A DNA stretch of 64,000 nucleotides from positions 11,479,501 through 11,543,500 of the forward strand of contig NC_088310.1 in the NCBI RefSeq assembly GCF_910592395.1. The letters run 5' to 3'. The notes below the pieces were generated by a model that did no database searches, was not told the origin of the DNA, and saw only the letters and a program-made list of their open reading frames with translations. Source of the DNA: Lineus longissimus (lineage: Eukaryota > Nemertea > Pilidiophora > Heteronemertea > Lineidae). The position numbers and the translations under genes were made by a program. Shown piece by piece: positions 1-11,700 of the stretch (positions are counted from its first letter, which is position 1; each line of letters opens with the position of its first letter).

Positions 1-689
1 TGAATACATTGCTGTTGTGTAATTATCATTTCTTTTATCTGATAAGGTGATAGTACATCTCATCTGAGGAAAATTTGATGTAAAGGTAATGGTAATGTCA
101 GTGCGAAATATTGCACTGCTGGTACAGTAGTAGTGCCATTCCTTCTAAATATTACTAATACAGTAGTGCTGTATCACTACATTCATTGCATACATCACTA
201 ATGCAGTGGTGGTATGATTCATTACCTAGAATGATGCAATAGCAGTGTATTGTTATGTTGCACCATTCTGGATAATGTCCCTTATTTGATGTTCCGCAGA
301 CATGAAGTGTAGAATGTTAATTGAACCAGTTTTTTTACCACTGACATATCTTAAAAGATATTGTTCATATGGGCACATAAGACCTACCAGTGGAACAGCC
401 GGTTATTTCTACTGATTTCACAATCCTGTCTGTGGCTGAACATATTGAAAATTTTGCTGGACATTCGAAGAACAGTCCCAGATTTGATAAGACTATAGGA
501 AATTTCGTCCATTCGAATTCAATATATTTTGGCCTGTCGATTTCATGTGAGTGGACATTGTCCTAGAAGAAAAAAGTGCGACATATAGAAGTCATTGTAG
601 GGTATAATCAGATAAGTTTATGCGAGATAAAGGTAAAACTATACATTATTCTGTGTGATACCATTTGTCTAACTATAAAAATGTACTGA
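1..689. other. No recognisable gene
   Basis: AT-rich sequence with a loose repetition of the words cagtagtg and attactaatac around 110-260. I see no open frame, RNA gene or terminal repeat. Confidence 0.5.
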
Positions 690-940
690 CATCGGTTTGA
701 CTAAAGATTGCATTACCAATTTATAAGCATTAATTAAACCATCACAACACGTATGCCCTTAAATTGCCTAAACACATTGCAACATATTCCTGGGAAACTA
801 ATTTCACTAATGACACCGGTTCGGCTAAAGATTGCAGTACCAACTTAAGCATTATCCAAACCATCACAACACGTGTGCCCTTAAATTGTCTTAACACATT
901 GCGACGTGCATGACTGTATTCCTGGGAAACTGAAATCAAA
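690..940. repeat. Imperfect tandem duplication, about 127 bp x 2
   Basis: The block catcggtttgactaaagatt ... ccatcacaacacgt ... cctgggaaact near 690-805 recurs at about 817-935 with scattered substitutions and a small insertion. The minus-strand open frame across it is a by-product of the duplication. Confidence 0.7.
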
Positions 941-1258
941 AGGGAATTTCGCACGACCAGAGCTTTAGCTTACTTTCGACACTTTCTTCTCGGGTGCTGA
1001 AAAATGCACATTCTCATTTCCCGTTTATATGTCAGACGCAGATCAATTATCAATATTCGCCCTTACTGATGATAATTTGAACCATAAGGGCCGCAATATG
1101 CTTCAATGCAAAAACTCGCGTAAGACTTGATGATGCATTGTTGCTTTGATACCGACTGAGACGCGCAATGGCCATTGTATTGATCGTACAAAATTCACTT
1201 CAATTTCTTTCTCGTTTAGTCTATTAAACGAGACTCTATCAAATAAAGAATCAGACAA

Positions 1259-1450
1259 CTAGGGAACATATGGTTTCAACATCAAAGCCACCGCCCATTC
1301 CCAAAGACGCACGTTGGGACAGAGCTCTCTCGAGTCACGCGTATAGACCCAAACCAATTCCGCACTACTGGGACTTGAACAATCTTCGATAAGCTGATCA
1401 TAGTCTTTACAAATGCCCCGTTTTAAAGCAAACGCCAGTTTCAAATTCAC
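1259..1450 (-). pseudogene. Degenerate coding-like fragment, homologous to 4864-5107
   Basis: On the minus strand a 63-residue frame contains RELCPNVRL and AVALMLKP. The plus strand at 4890-5020 has the same words (RELGPNARL, AVALMLKP) and about 75 percent nucleotide identity over roughly 130 bp by eye. The frames slip relative to one another upstream of this core, so at least one copy is broken. I do not recognise the family. The two copies point in opposite directions and flank the retroelement and MITE between them. Confidence 0.35.
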
Positions 1451-1640
1451 TGACTTCTATAAAACTTCTCTGAAATAGTGTCAAAGACAACATTGTTATG
1501 AAAAGCGATATGTTTCGTCTTTTACTTTTCGAGAGTTATGAGAAGTAGTGATGACACTGATTTGAGAATACTTTTGGAAATACGTTATTCTATAAAAGAC
1601 CAGTTCACTTTATGGCAGATTAGTAAAGGTTGATTGCCCT

Positions 1641-1975
1641 GTGGGGGACCTAGTTTTGGCTCTCCTCAAACATAATACAAAGGGTACGATCGTTGAGCGT
1701 TTAAGGTCGCTGGGTTTCTCTCCCGTTGGGGTGGCCCTGGGCGGATCCACCCCCTCCTCCGATGTCCCTCACGGGGAATGTGGTGTCCTGGATTCTCTCA
1801 GGGCCCTCCTGACGGCGAGGGATTTCAGCAACCCGAAGACACAATCGTTCAAGCTTACAAAGCTTATGCTAAAGGCCTTTTGACTTAACTTTTGCACAAT
1901 TTTAAATGCTGTTTGTGTGTAACGTGTTGTATTATTGTAATTTCTGTTCTCCTTTTAGGAGGGCAATAAACTTTA
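1641..1975 (+). mobile_element. GC-rich fragment ending in a polyadenylation-like site, probable retroelement remnant
   Basis: An 80-codon open stretch is visibly richer in G+C than its surroundings. It is followed by a T-rich tail and AATAAA at about 1965-1970. Open frame, short 3' tail and poly(A) signal suggest the 3' end of a retroelement. No diagnostic motif was seen, so the call is weak. Confidence 0.25.
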
Positions 1976-2161
1976 TTCATTTAGCTGCTTCTATTCTTCC
2001 TTTTTGCTGCTTTTTGATTTGTTTATGCCATGATCTGAGCAGCAGAAGCGAGTCCAGTTTCAATAGAGTTAACTGGCGCCGACGAAGTTCCCGCCATCAC
2101 GAAATGCACAATAGTCATGTCATACTGGGGATAACAAAGGGTATTATATAATTAAACAGCA

Positions 2162-3402
2162 TTCGATAGGGTGGAATACGTCCGGTTGTTTAAACTTCTT
2201 ATAACAAAGGATGCTGTCCCTTAATCGGAAAATTTCTGGCTACATTGTATACATGTCAGCATGTACAAATTCGATGGCGCGATGCACTAAGTAGAAATGT
2301 AAATGTGAAGAATGGTATCAAACAAGGCGGGGTTTTATCACCCATTCTTTTCAGTATATACACGGAAGAAATGTTACAAAACTTAAAGAAATCTGGATTC
2401 GGATGTTATATAGGTCAATTGTTTCTGGGTGCCCTAGCGTACGCAGATGACGTTGTGCTGATGTGTCCAACACGACATGGTCTTAGCAAAATGCTGAGGA
2501 TATGCGACGATTTCTCGGAAGAATATAGACTCCTAATCAATGTGATTAAATCTCATTTTTTATTCTTTAGTACAGAAATACAATGGCGCAACAGCCGACT
2601 TGAGGCTGAAGATAGGGCTAACCACCTAGGACACATTATCGGTCCAAACGTAGATCATATAGTGATTAATGAAGCTATTTCTAATATGTGCGCTAAAACA
2701 AATGCATTGATTAGTTCCTTTGGGCATTGTGATGTGGAGGTCAAGTACCGGCTGTTCAAAACCTATGTTATGAGTTTATACGGTTGCGTTTTATGGGACC
2801 TTTCCGCCAGGTTTCTGAAAAAAGTCTCAATCACGTGGAGAAAATGCATCCGAAAACTATTCAGCATTCCAAATAGGACACACTCCGACCTGCTTCCAAT
2901 GATATGTGGTGACGTGGTCCCAGAAAAACAGTTGTTTTCTAGATCATTGAAATTCATGATAACATGTCTGAATAGTGAGAATGAACTTGTAAGAACTTGT
3001 GCAACACTTGCAATTAATGGAAGCCGGTCCAATGTGGGGAGAAACATAAATATGATTTGTGGACAACTCGATATCAATAAGCATAACCTACCAAAGATAG
3101 GCGAGATAAGGCAGCTGTATATGGTCCAAACTAATGACACAGCTAAAATACTTAAAGAGGTGTTAATGATGAGGGACAGGAAAGACTATAGTATACATGT
3201 ATTCCAACGAAACGAAATGTCAGATGTGATAACCTGGCTGGCCTGCTCATAGATAATGGTCATGATAGTAATAATCTTTACACCCATCCTATCCTATTGT
3301 GTTTCACATAACAACAACATGTAAATAAGCACGCTGCACGAAACTTCTTCCACCAGTATTAAAGTGTACTCTTTAAGTGTACGAATAAATAAATAAATAA
3401 GA
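2162..3402 (+). pseudogene. LINE-type reverse transcriptase remnant (5' truncated, frameshifted)
   Basis: The open frame from about 2221 to 3252 contains the RT motifs QGGVLSPILFSIY and YADDVVLM (catalytic YADD), followed by the usual C-terminal region of a non-LTR element. Upstream, in another frame, FDRVEYVRLF (2162-2191) is RT motif A; the two frames are separated by one missing base near 2220. The nominal first codon of the long frame is TTG, not ATG, because the protein really begins further upstream. After the stop at 3250-3252 a 3' UTR of about 130 bp ends in an AATA microsatellite (3383-3400), a common LINE 3' terminus. The endonuclease part is missing. Jockey/CR1-like group by general appearance only. 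Confidence 0.82.
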
Positions 3403-3564
3403 GTCAGGTCAAGGCAAGTTTCCTTTGATCCCACAACTCTCTCGCGCAATTAACTGCAAGCCGTGAAGCCCTTTATAATTCAGCTACAAACTGAGCTGAG
3501 GTGCAAAAACAAATGATGGAACGACCAAAATTCAACGAAAGGAATGTACTCTGCACATGAGGTA

Positions 3565-4340
3565 AAGTCCTTCCAGAAAGTAATTGTCCACAGGTTTTTT
3601 TTAATATCACAGAGATAGAATAAGAAAATTGAATTCGGTTATCAGCAGATAATGGTATATCCAGTTGGTCATGCATCTGATGTATTTGGACCCAGCTAAT
3701 CCTGTATCTTCATTATGTAACAGGCAGTTTTTAAAATTACTATTTTCGTTTTTTTTCACAATGTATGGGTGAACTATGATGCAACAAAGGTTTTTTTGCT
3801 TTCATTGCTAGAAAATTCCTGCTAAATTCTTTCATATTGAAGATTAGTTTTAGCTCGCTACAGGTGATTGTTTTTTCTCAGACAGCTGGTGACCTTTGAG
3901 AACACCCTAGTCAGCAATGCAGTCAGTCAGTGTCTTTATGGCTAACTCGGCTCATACATGAAGGATTGTGGGGTCTTTATCAAAGGTTATGGAAGAAATT
4001 GAAAAAATAACATAAAATCCTAAGCAAAAATGTGCAGTTGTCATGACTATCGAACACTACACTCTATGGAATTGCAAGTGCCTAAAATTGATGGTCATAA
4101 TGCACAGTTTATGGGCTCATTTGAATTTTTGAAAAGACACATGAATAAAAAAAGTGATTTTTGGACCTTTTTTGAAAAGTTTGTTACATAATGAAGGGAT
4201 GGAATTAGGTATATCCAAATAAAACAGATATAAGGCCAACTAAATATACCATACTCTGCTGAAAACCGCATTCAACTATCTCCTTTATTTTCTCTGAGAT
4301 ATTTTAAAAATCGGTGGACATTTACTTTCTGGAAGGACTG
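3565..4340. mobile_element. MITE, Tc1/mariner-like (family I, copy 1)
   Basis: Termini are inverted repeats of about 50 bp: aagtccttccagaaagta at the left and its complement tactttctggaaggactg at the right. TA flanks both sides (3563-3564, 4341-4342). The interior is non-coding. A diverged relative lies at 25955-26926, sharing most of the interior, so this is a dispersed family. Confidence 0.75.
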
Positions 4341-4863
4341 TACATATAAGATTTATCGGGTTACAAATGAATAAGTTGTTGACCTATATTGATGTGAACG
4401 ACCTAAAAACTCAGGCAGGTGTGTTGATAAGCTGCTAATTGCCAAACAAACAATAACCAAAGCGCAATGAAGCTGCATGCACTCACTCATTGCTTAGCAA
4501 TTTGTTATAAAAACACCATAATTAGGTTGTAATTAACTGCAAACTTGTGACAGGCACATATACTGTACAATGTTTCTTATGAAGTGATACAAAATTGATT
4601 TACACATTATAAATGTTTGTACTGTTTCTGCCAAATTGCTTGTTCAACAATATTGGAACGGAATACCTCACACCACATTGCGCTGATATTTTTGCCAAAA
4701 GAAGCTCATCGATGGGAAAATGAACCGTTCTAATCTAAAATGAACCTCGAAACTTGGCTTCAAAATCACAAAACTATCAAATAACCCATTGAATAACAGT
4801 TCCAAGAAATAAGAAAAATTTCAATAGACATAAAATGAAATTTCTAAGCATTTGAACCGGGTG

Positions 4864-5107
4864 TTTGTAACGGCAATTTTTAACTGATCGAAGAATTGTT
4901 CAAGTTCCAGTTGTACGGACCGGAATTGGCTTGGGTGCACCACGTGACCTGAGGGAGCTCGGTCCAAACGCGCGCCTTTCGGAACGGGCGGTGGCTTTGA
5001 TGTTGAAACCGAGCTATGTAATAGGACTTGCCAAACGGTTCAATTATCACGAAACTGGCTCGGGCGTAATCTACCTCACTCCAATGACAGCGTGGATGTC
5101 GGTGTGA
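4864..5107 (+). pseudogene. Coding-like fragment, homologous to 1259-1450
   Basis: After a TAA, about 80 codons stay open to TGA at 5107. They include VPVVRTGIGLGAPRDLRELG and AVALMLKPSYVIGLAKRFNY. Composition is clearly more protein-like and GC-rich than the surroundings, but there is no ATG near the start. It could be one exon of an unknown gene or a piece of a transposon; the inverted, frame-slipped relative at 1.3 kb favours a mobile origin. Confidence 0.35.
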
Positions 5108-5449
5108 TGTCGTGAGTAAACAAGTTTAAAACAGTGCTAGGGAATCGAAATGTTGCTAGGCGACTTCGGGTGATTATTCCCGTTTTATGGATTAATAATT
5201 GCTAAAAGTTGCCCATCTGATCAATACATAATATACTGGAATGATTAGACAGCATATTAATCAGAGTGCACCATGCTCCTTGTCAATAATACACTGTCCA
5301 ATGCCGACATGTGCATCTTTTCGTATTTTGTGATCGAAAGAACCATGAATGCATTGTTTGATAACTTTTCAAACCGCAGCAATCATTTCAAAGTCAATGA
5401 TGCTAGATCTGAAATTGACAAAAAAAAACTAAAAGAATTAAATGCTTAC

Positions 5450-5736
5450 CCATGTTAACTCTGGAATGAGTGAAAAACTGCCTTTATTCTTGGACGTGGC
5501 AGATAAAGTTACACTGAAAAAACCCTGTGTTTTAAAAGTCAACTTTTTCACTAGAAAGGCTTTCTCGTAGAACTGGAATATGATTTTGGTTGAACTAGAT
5601 TTGCATGGGAATTGAAGTCCCACTGTCTTGAATAGTTCTGCTTTCATTGAGTCGTTCAGTAATGGCAAATCCTGGATGATGACATCGAATTTGAACGACT
5701 GGTCAAACGAATTAAGTATCACATTTTTTGAGCAAG
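5450..5736 (-). CDS. Exon 8: module 4, A half
   Basis: Acceptor gcattttttttcag|CT and donor ACATGG|GTAAGC bound 287 nt (2 nt + 95 codons, phase 1 to 0). The product starts CSKNVILNSF, has a central FPCK, then KIIFQFYEKAF and a strand ending in FFSVTL. The matching B exon would have to lie downstream (lower coordinates). I did not find one in 1-5449, so it is either beyond the window or divergent. Confidence 0.58.
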
Positions 5737-8700
5737 CTGAAAAAAAATGCATTATCAAAAATTAATGAAAAGGACATAAAACTTATCCAAGAAATATGTT
5801 TAATCGGATATAGAAAATAAACTTTAACGCAGAAGAGGATTACGTACTACATGTATATACAGAAAAAAATTAAATATCTAAAGTTACAACAAGGTGTACT
5901 TTGCTACCACGTGCACACCGCACTCGAAGGAGAATGATGAGGCAGATATTTAGAACCTTGTGGATGAATTGTGCCGCCCATGTAAATTATATTCTCTAAG
6001 CACGTCCTATATAAATACCTTTACCTGGAATTACAATTTTCGAGCAAAACTGGAACTCAAGATTCTTAAACTTCGGTGGAGATCGAACCGTATTCGATCC
6101 AACTATCTCAAATCGAAAGTTGTGGTCCCAGTTGCTGACCGCATTGTTGGTAAAAATCCATTGGAGTTTTTCTGCTTCACTTGGATTCTAAAGGGCAAAG
6201 GAAGGGCGACTAAATATCAACTTGTAAAAAGGTAGTGCCACGAGGACATTCACTTCGCGCTTGTTAAAGGTGGTGAGTCCCTTCATGCAAATATTCGAGT
6301 ACATGTACATATTGATTTTATAGCCCGCAAAAAAAACCCAGCACATATAATGACCTTGTATAAAACGAATGCAGACTGTACTTTCAATTCTCACACATTA
6401 TCATATTGAGTCATTGAGATGTTTGAATTTTGCAAACTGATCTTGGGCTGAAGTGTTGAATATTAAGTGAAATAATAGTGTGTAAAAAGCGCAATGAAAT
6501 TTATGTCGTATTTTATGTCCTGTACTCGTTTTTTTACATGTGAAAACCTTATGTGATCAAAAGGGAAGGAATGATTCCTTTTGATAGTATATCTCACATT
6601 TTGACCACTCTGTTATTCAGGACTGCATCGTTGATTTTCAATTGGTCGTCCAGCTACTCGTATATTATTGACGTACATATGAGAATGGGAAAAAAATCAG
6701 GTCGCTGTAGTATATCTCGTCCAATGTGGTCAAAATACCAGTTCTGCAGCAGAATTATAATCATCTCATCCAAGCATAGAATTACCGACGGACCTGGTTC
6801 AACCTTCTGGGAGATATGACAGACGTGTGTCCGAGTACTTACCTTTAGTGTATTTAACCCTCCAACTGGGACTTTTAAATTCACAGACTGCACGGATTTA
6901 GCTTCCACAGTTACGGTATGGACTACGAAACCTGGCGTCCTTGGGAAAGAAATGTCCATATACGCAGCAGGGAAATTTGGCCAGGTGGTATTGGCAGCTG
7001 ATATTCCGCCAACTGTATAGATCTCTTTCAGTGACTTATCTGTGCCTTGCTCGAAATTGACAAATTTTATCAAAGTATATCCGAGGTCTGCAATTCTCAC
7101 TTCATTTTCGTCGGTTTGACAAGTTTTGATTTCTTCTGCAAGATGAAAGCAAGATGAAAGCCCCACGGTACAAAAGATAGAGTAAACTGGAGTAATTGTA
7201 CGTAGCCCCGGTCTAATTGTAGCCCCTCGATCACTATTCTCGATTTATATTTCGGTATTAACCATGGAAATATTCAGCCAACCCCAGAACGGATATGAAA
7301 GAGGTGACTCTTGAGTATCACAGCATAAATAGTTTTGGATTATGCAACATGTTATGCAAGAGCTTTGGCTATAAGAAGTAAACAAATCAGACACAACGGG
7401 ATCGAACCTTTTGCAGGTATGAATTTTCCACACTTCTTCAGGTGATTAGTATTGAGTGTAAAGAATGTTGTATGCGGCATTTGATTTCATTATTAAAAGT
7501 AAATTTTTCAGATACACTTTTCTGACCAAGGTACCCTCGGGGTATTTGTAGCCCGTTGGATCGGGATATTTGTAACCCCTTTAAAAAGCTAAATATATCA
7601 TGTAATGAATCATGAAGATGCTAGGTTTCTTTATTCTTATACCTGAATTATATTATTCGATCATATAAATCTATCTGATTTAGATACAATAGATTCAATG
7701 GTAACCCTTTATGTACCAACAATGATACATTTGAGATTTCAGGCTACTTCATCAAACATTATTTCGAAATAAAATATTTTCAAAGTTACTGGTGTCTCTA
7801 GTTAAAGCCACACCATTGACTTAATAGCAGCATTTCTCATGGTACATGTACATTGCATTACCATTAAAGTGGATGCCGTCCCTGAAACTAAAGTTTGTAA
7901 CGGCGCATGACAAGACCATCATTCAATTTAGAATATCACAAATTGTTGTCTGACACAAGGTGTAATGTACAACAGAGGTGATAAAGACAACTCTGTATTT
8001 TATCACCAGTTTAAAGTCTGATTTGCGACGATATTGTTAAATTGTGGGTAAGTGATTGCATCGAACATCGCTTAATGTGTTCAATAAATACCGTTTGATA
8101 CCAACAAAATCACGTCGTCAACCTAGATTGTAATAACACTAAATGTTTTATTACAAATAAAGATCATAAACCTGTGAAAAACGTGTTCTTATGCATAAAA
8201 AACAAGCAGTTTGAAATTTCAGTCAGGGGCTACAATTACCCCAAAGCCAAAATTGGTAATTGAAGCCCCTGACCACAAGTCGTGTATTGTCTCTAAGAAG
8301 CATTGTTTTAGATAAAATGCTCTGAATTACAGGCAGTATTATTGGAAGATGTGCCACTACAAAATCCAGGCCGGTTTTTGCGAATCTGAGGGGAAATCTC
8401 GTGCGTAACCTAAGTTATAGGTGAAAAAGGGGTACAATTACCCCATTTTACCCTACAACTTGTTGACTCAGTCTAGCTTAACCCGGAAATTAGCAGGTTA
8501 TTCTAAAAAACTGGGTTGGTGGGAGTGAACCGCACGTTACAGTTTAATTAATGCACTATGCGCCAATGACCGAAGCCTAGTTTTGAATTCAACGGTTTGG
8601 TTTAGGCAACCATAACCGCTTGGGTAATGTGGAAGCATTTCAAAAGCATTTAAAACATCATTCGTAATTTAATTTGAGTTGTTTTAAAATAGAAATTGAA

Positions 8701-11700
8701 ACCTCACTGTCGGTATTGATTGTCTCACCCAAACCGCTTTGGTGGAGCTAAAATATTGGCCAAAACCTAGGCTACGCCTCAATTTTGGTCTACATTTTAG
8801 CTCCGACCTCGTGGTATGGGTGAGCCAACCAATACATCCAGTTCGGTATCGATTCCTTAAACTCAACCGGGTATGGGGGGGGGGGGGGGTAGATCCGGTC
8901 TTAGATCTGTCACTGATGCACTTTTGATACTTGGACCTTCATGTATAAACAGAAAACGTGACAACTTTACCAGCTTCAGAACTGCACCCATTTTCACTTT
9001 GAAATCATCGAAGGTCAAGGTCGGAGATTAAAGGCCACAAAAAACTATTTGGGAATAATATCACATGACACTATGTTTTTAGCAAAGATTAACTATTGGC
9101 CAGTAAAATTAAGTAAAAAAAACATGGGTCAACCATCTAGTATTTCTGATATTGAGGAAAATTTGCAGAAAACCTAAAAATGGCAACTCCGAACCCACTC
9201 CATTTCTTGTATCTGGCACCAGCACACCATGACTTCGATGTGTCACAACGCCATTTTTTCCAAGAAATTATTCAAATATCTTGATATCGGCCAAATTGCC
9301 AAAGCTTCCCATTTGGAAAAATAGACTGGATGACCACTTTCCTGTAACTGATGGTCCTGCACGACCATTTAACCCGAAAACTGACACATTCAAAGTTTAT
9401 TAGGAACTAAGGTTAGGGGTTGGCCGCGCATGAATAAAAAAAACACCTCCCTAATGAGACCTGAAGTCTCGTACAGACTGTGACGTCATTGGCAATCGAG
9501 TGATGTCATCAGCGGATAGGTCCCGCCAAAATGTGGTCGGGTGGGGATGCACGCAGTATATTTTGTGGCGGAATTCTCCGAGACTAGACCGGTTTCGTTA
9601 ATTGTTAACTCATCAGAAACCAATGTCGGGTTTTCACGGTTGCTCATGCGTGCGTGGTTCTCTGGGACAATGTTGAACCAGGGCCTGATGGTTAAATGGG
9701 AACGACCCCGGGCTTACCAGAGTGATTCTGTTGGTAAAGAACCATAGGCCATGTTACGGGTGTGGCCTAAAAACTCTACTCGCTAGGGCGATATAATTGA
9801 AGCGCAATGTTGGTCATCTGGCTTGAGCGCCTATGTTGCGGTAAGACAAAGAAGCGACCTCCCCTGTTCTACAAGTGGAGGCTGGACAGTGGTGTATCAG
9901 CCGGGAAGATATAATTCTTCATGTAATTTGAACGAGGCAATGGATGAGTCTGCCACTTGAAGACGGTTAGTCTATTGTTGAGTCCTTAAGGAGCTGCTGA
10001 ACGTAGTTTGTGAATCCAGTTGAGTTCAATGGTGTTTCTTAACTGGAGGCCTGACGCGGACTTGGGGTGACGGTGGATGAAATCAAGTACATGTAATCTA
10101 TGTCGTCAAGGCCGTGGTGGTCTGGTTGTTTGAAATGGCGGCTAATGCTGGTATCTACATTTCCTAATGTGGATGTGATGCTGTAGAAATGCCCCTGGAA
10201 CCGAATGGGCGGGATGAATGGTCATCCTGAATGATACACAATCACAGTAGCGGGCTTGGGAGGCAAAACCACGACATAATGCGAATTATGCCATCGGTTT
10301 GAACTCCATAAATATGGTGTGTAAGGAATTCTGCCCATGATTTCCCGGACGTGGCACCAATCTCCCTAGCTGGCCTCCTTCCAGCACCACAACGCTGGTC
10401 ACCACGGAACGGCTGGGCGCGCCACTCAGGGTCTGATTCGGTGTCCCGCATAAGGAAATTAATGCCAAAACAATCATGTTTAGTTAATAAATTTTTTCAT
10501 TAATATATATATCCGTCTTTGTTTTTACCGGTGTAAACTCCACTTATGATTTGTTCTCATTTTGTAGGTCAGGCTTCAACCATGTCTTAGTCCCTGTTCA
10601 AAAACATGCTCAAGTGCAGACAGAGAACGAAAGAATTGAACAAAGAGACAACATAATCCTCTTAATCGATGGTTACAATATATATACTCATAACTGAAGA
10701 AAAGAAAGTGTGCATGAGAAGAAAAACACTAAAAATCGAAATTCTACTAATTGGCATTCATGTCCACTCCGGCCCAGCATTCAGTAGTAGAGAGGTTTGG
10801 TTGGGACGTTCCGAGATCGGGATATGAATTCAGGTGGAGACGGTTGCGTTTTGTCTCTCGTCCTCAAGCTGGCCACATAAATAAAAAAGCGGATTTCTGG
10901 TTAGACCCTATCCTCGACCTGATACCTATCCTGATCTCGATTCCGGAAACGGGATAGCCGAATCTCATATTGTAATATCTTGCCATTACCGACCGATAGG
11001 CATTTTGCACGCCATTTTGTAGGAGGGTCATTGATAGATTACTTCTGTAGTACCGCTTCCAGAGGTGACTGCAGTGCCGGAGTGACTGTCACCCTTCAAT
11101 TACCCCCAACATGAATAACAACTCTTGTCTGTTGAGTCGTGAGCGGTTGGCGGTGACCTATTCGACAGAAGCTGATAATGAAGAAGAAGGTGGTTCCGGC
11201 GGTAAATCTGTTCACAAGATCTATTACTGACCTGTGATTCGCGGTAAGGTGTTCAGTGTGCAAAAAAGCCTAACGGTCGCTGATGGCAAGAGATAACAGT
11301 GTACATGACAGAGCGGTGGTTATTATAATTCATGTCTGCGCACGTCGGATATAATACATACCCCCTTTGCATGCTTTAATCTTCAGGCCATTTAGTCTCC
11401 CGGGGTAAGTGCAAAAAGCACGTGCATCGCATAGCACCGTGATAATGAGTTCTTTCACCAATATCTTAGCTTGGTCCCATTTAAAGATATAGTCCTGCCA
11501 CCACGAGATGCTGTGTTTTGGAATGCGTTGCTGTAAACACAAAATAATTGGTACTATGTGATACAACAAAAGAGTTATCGATGGGCGTTAAAATACCTTC
11601 TAAAATATGGTCAGCGCTAAACCGTAGGCTAATCACTCTACAAAATATACAATGAGGAACCTGCAGGACTAAATATCCAGGTGGCAGCACCAATACTAAA

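Noticed and set aside
690-940. Possible CRISPR-like or satellite array
   Set aside because: Only two long imperfect copies with no spacers, and the genome is clearly animal.
1960-2100. LTR-like stretch with AATAAA and tggcgccgacg resembling a primer-binding site
   Set aside because: No matching second LTR, no TG...CA ends and no target repeat found.
5273-5458. Plus-strand 61-codon frame near exon 8
   Set aside because: Ends opposite the exon 8 donor, lysine-rich A-run composition, no splice or start support.
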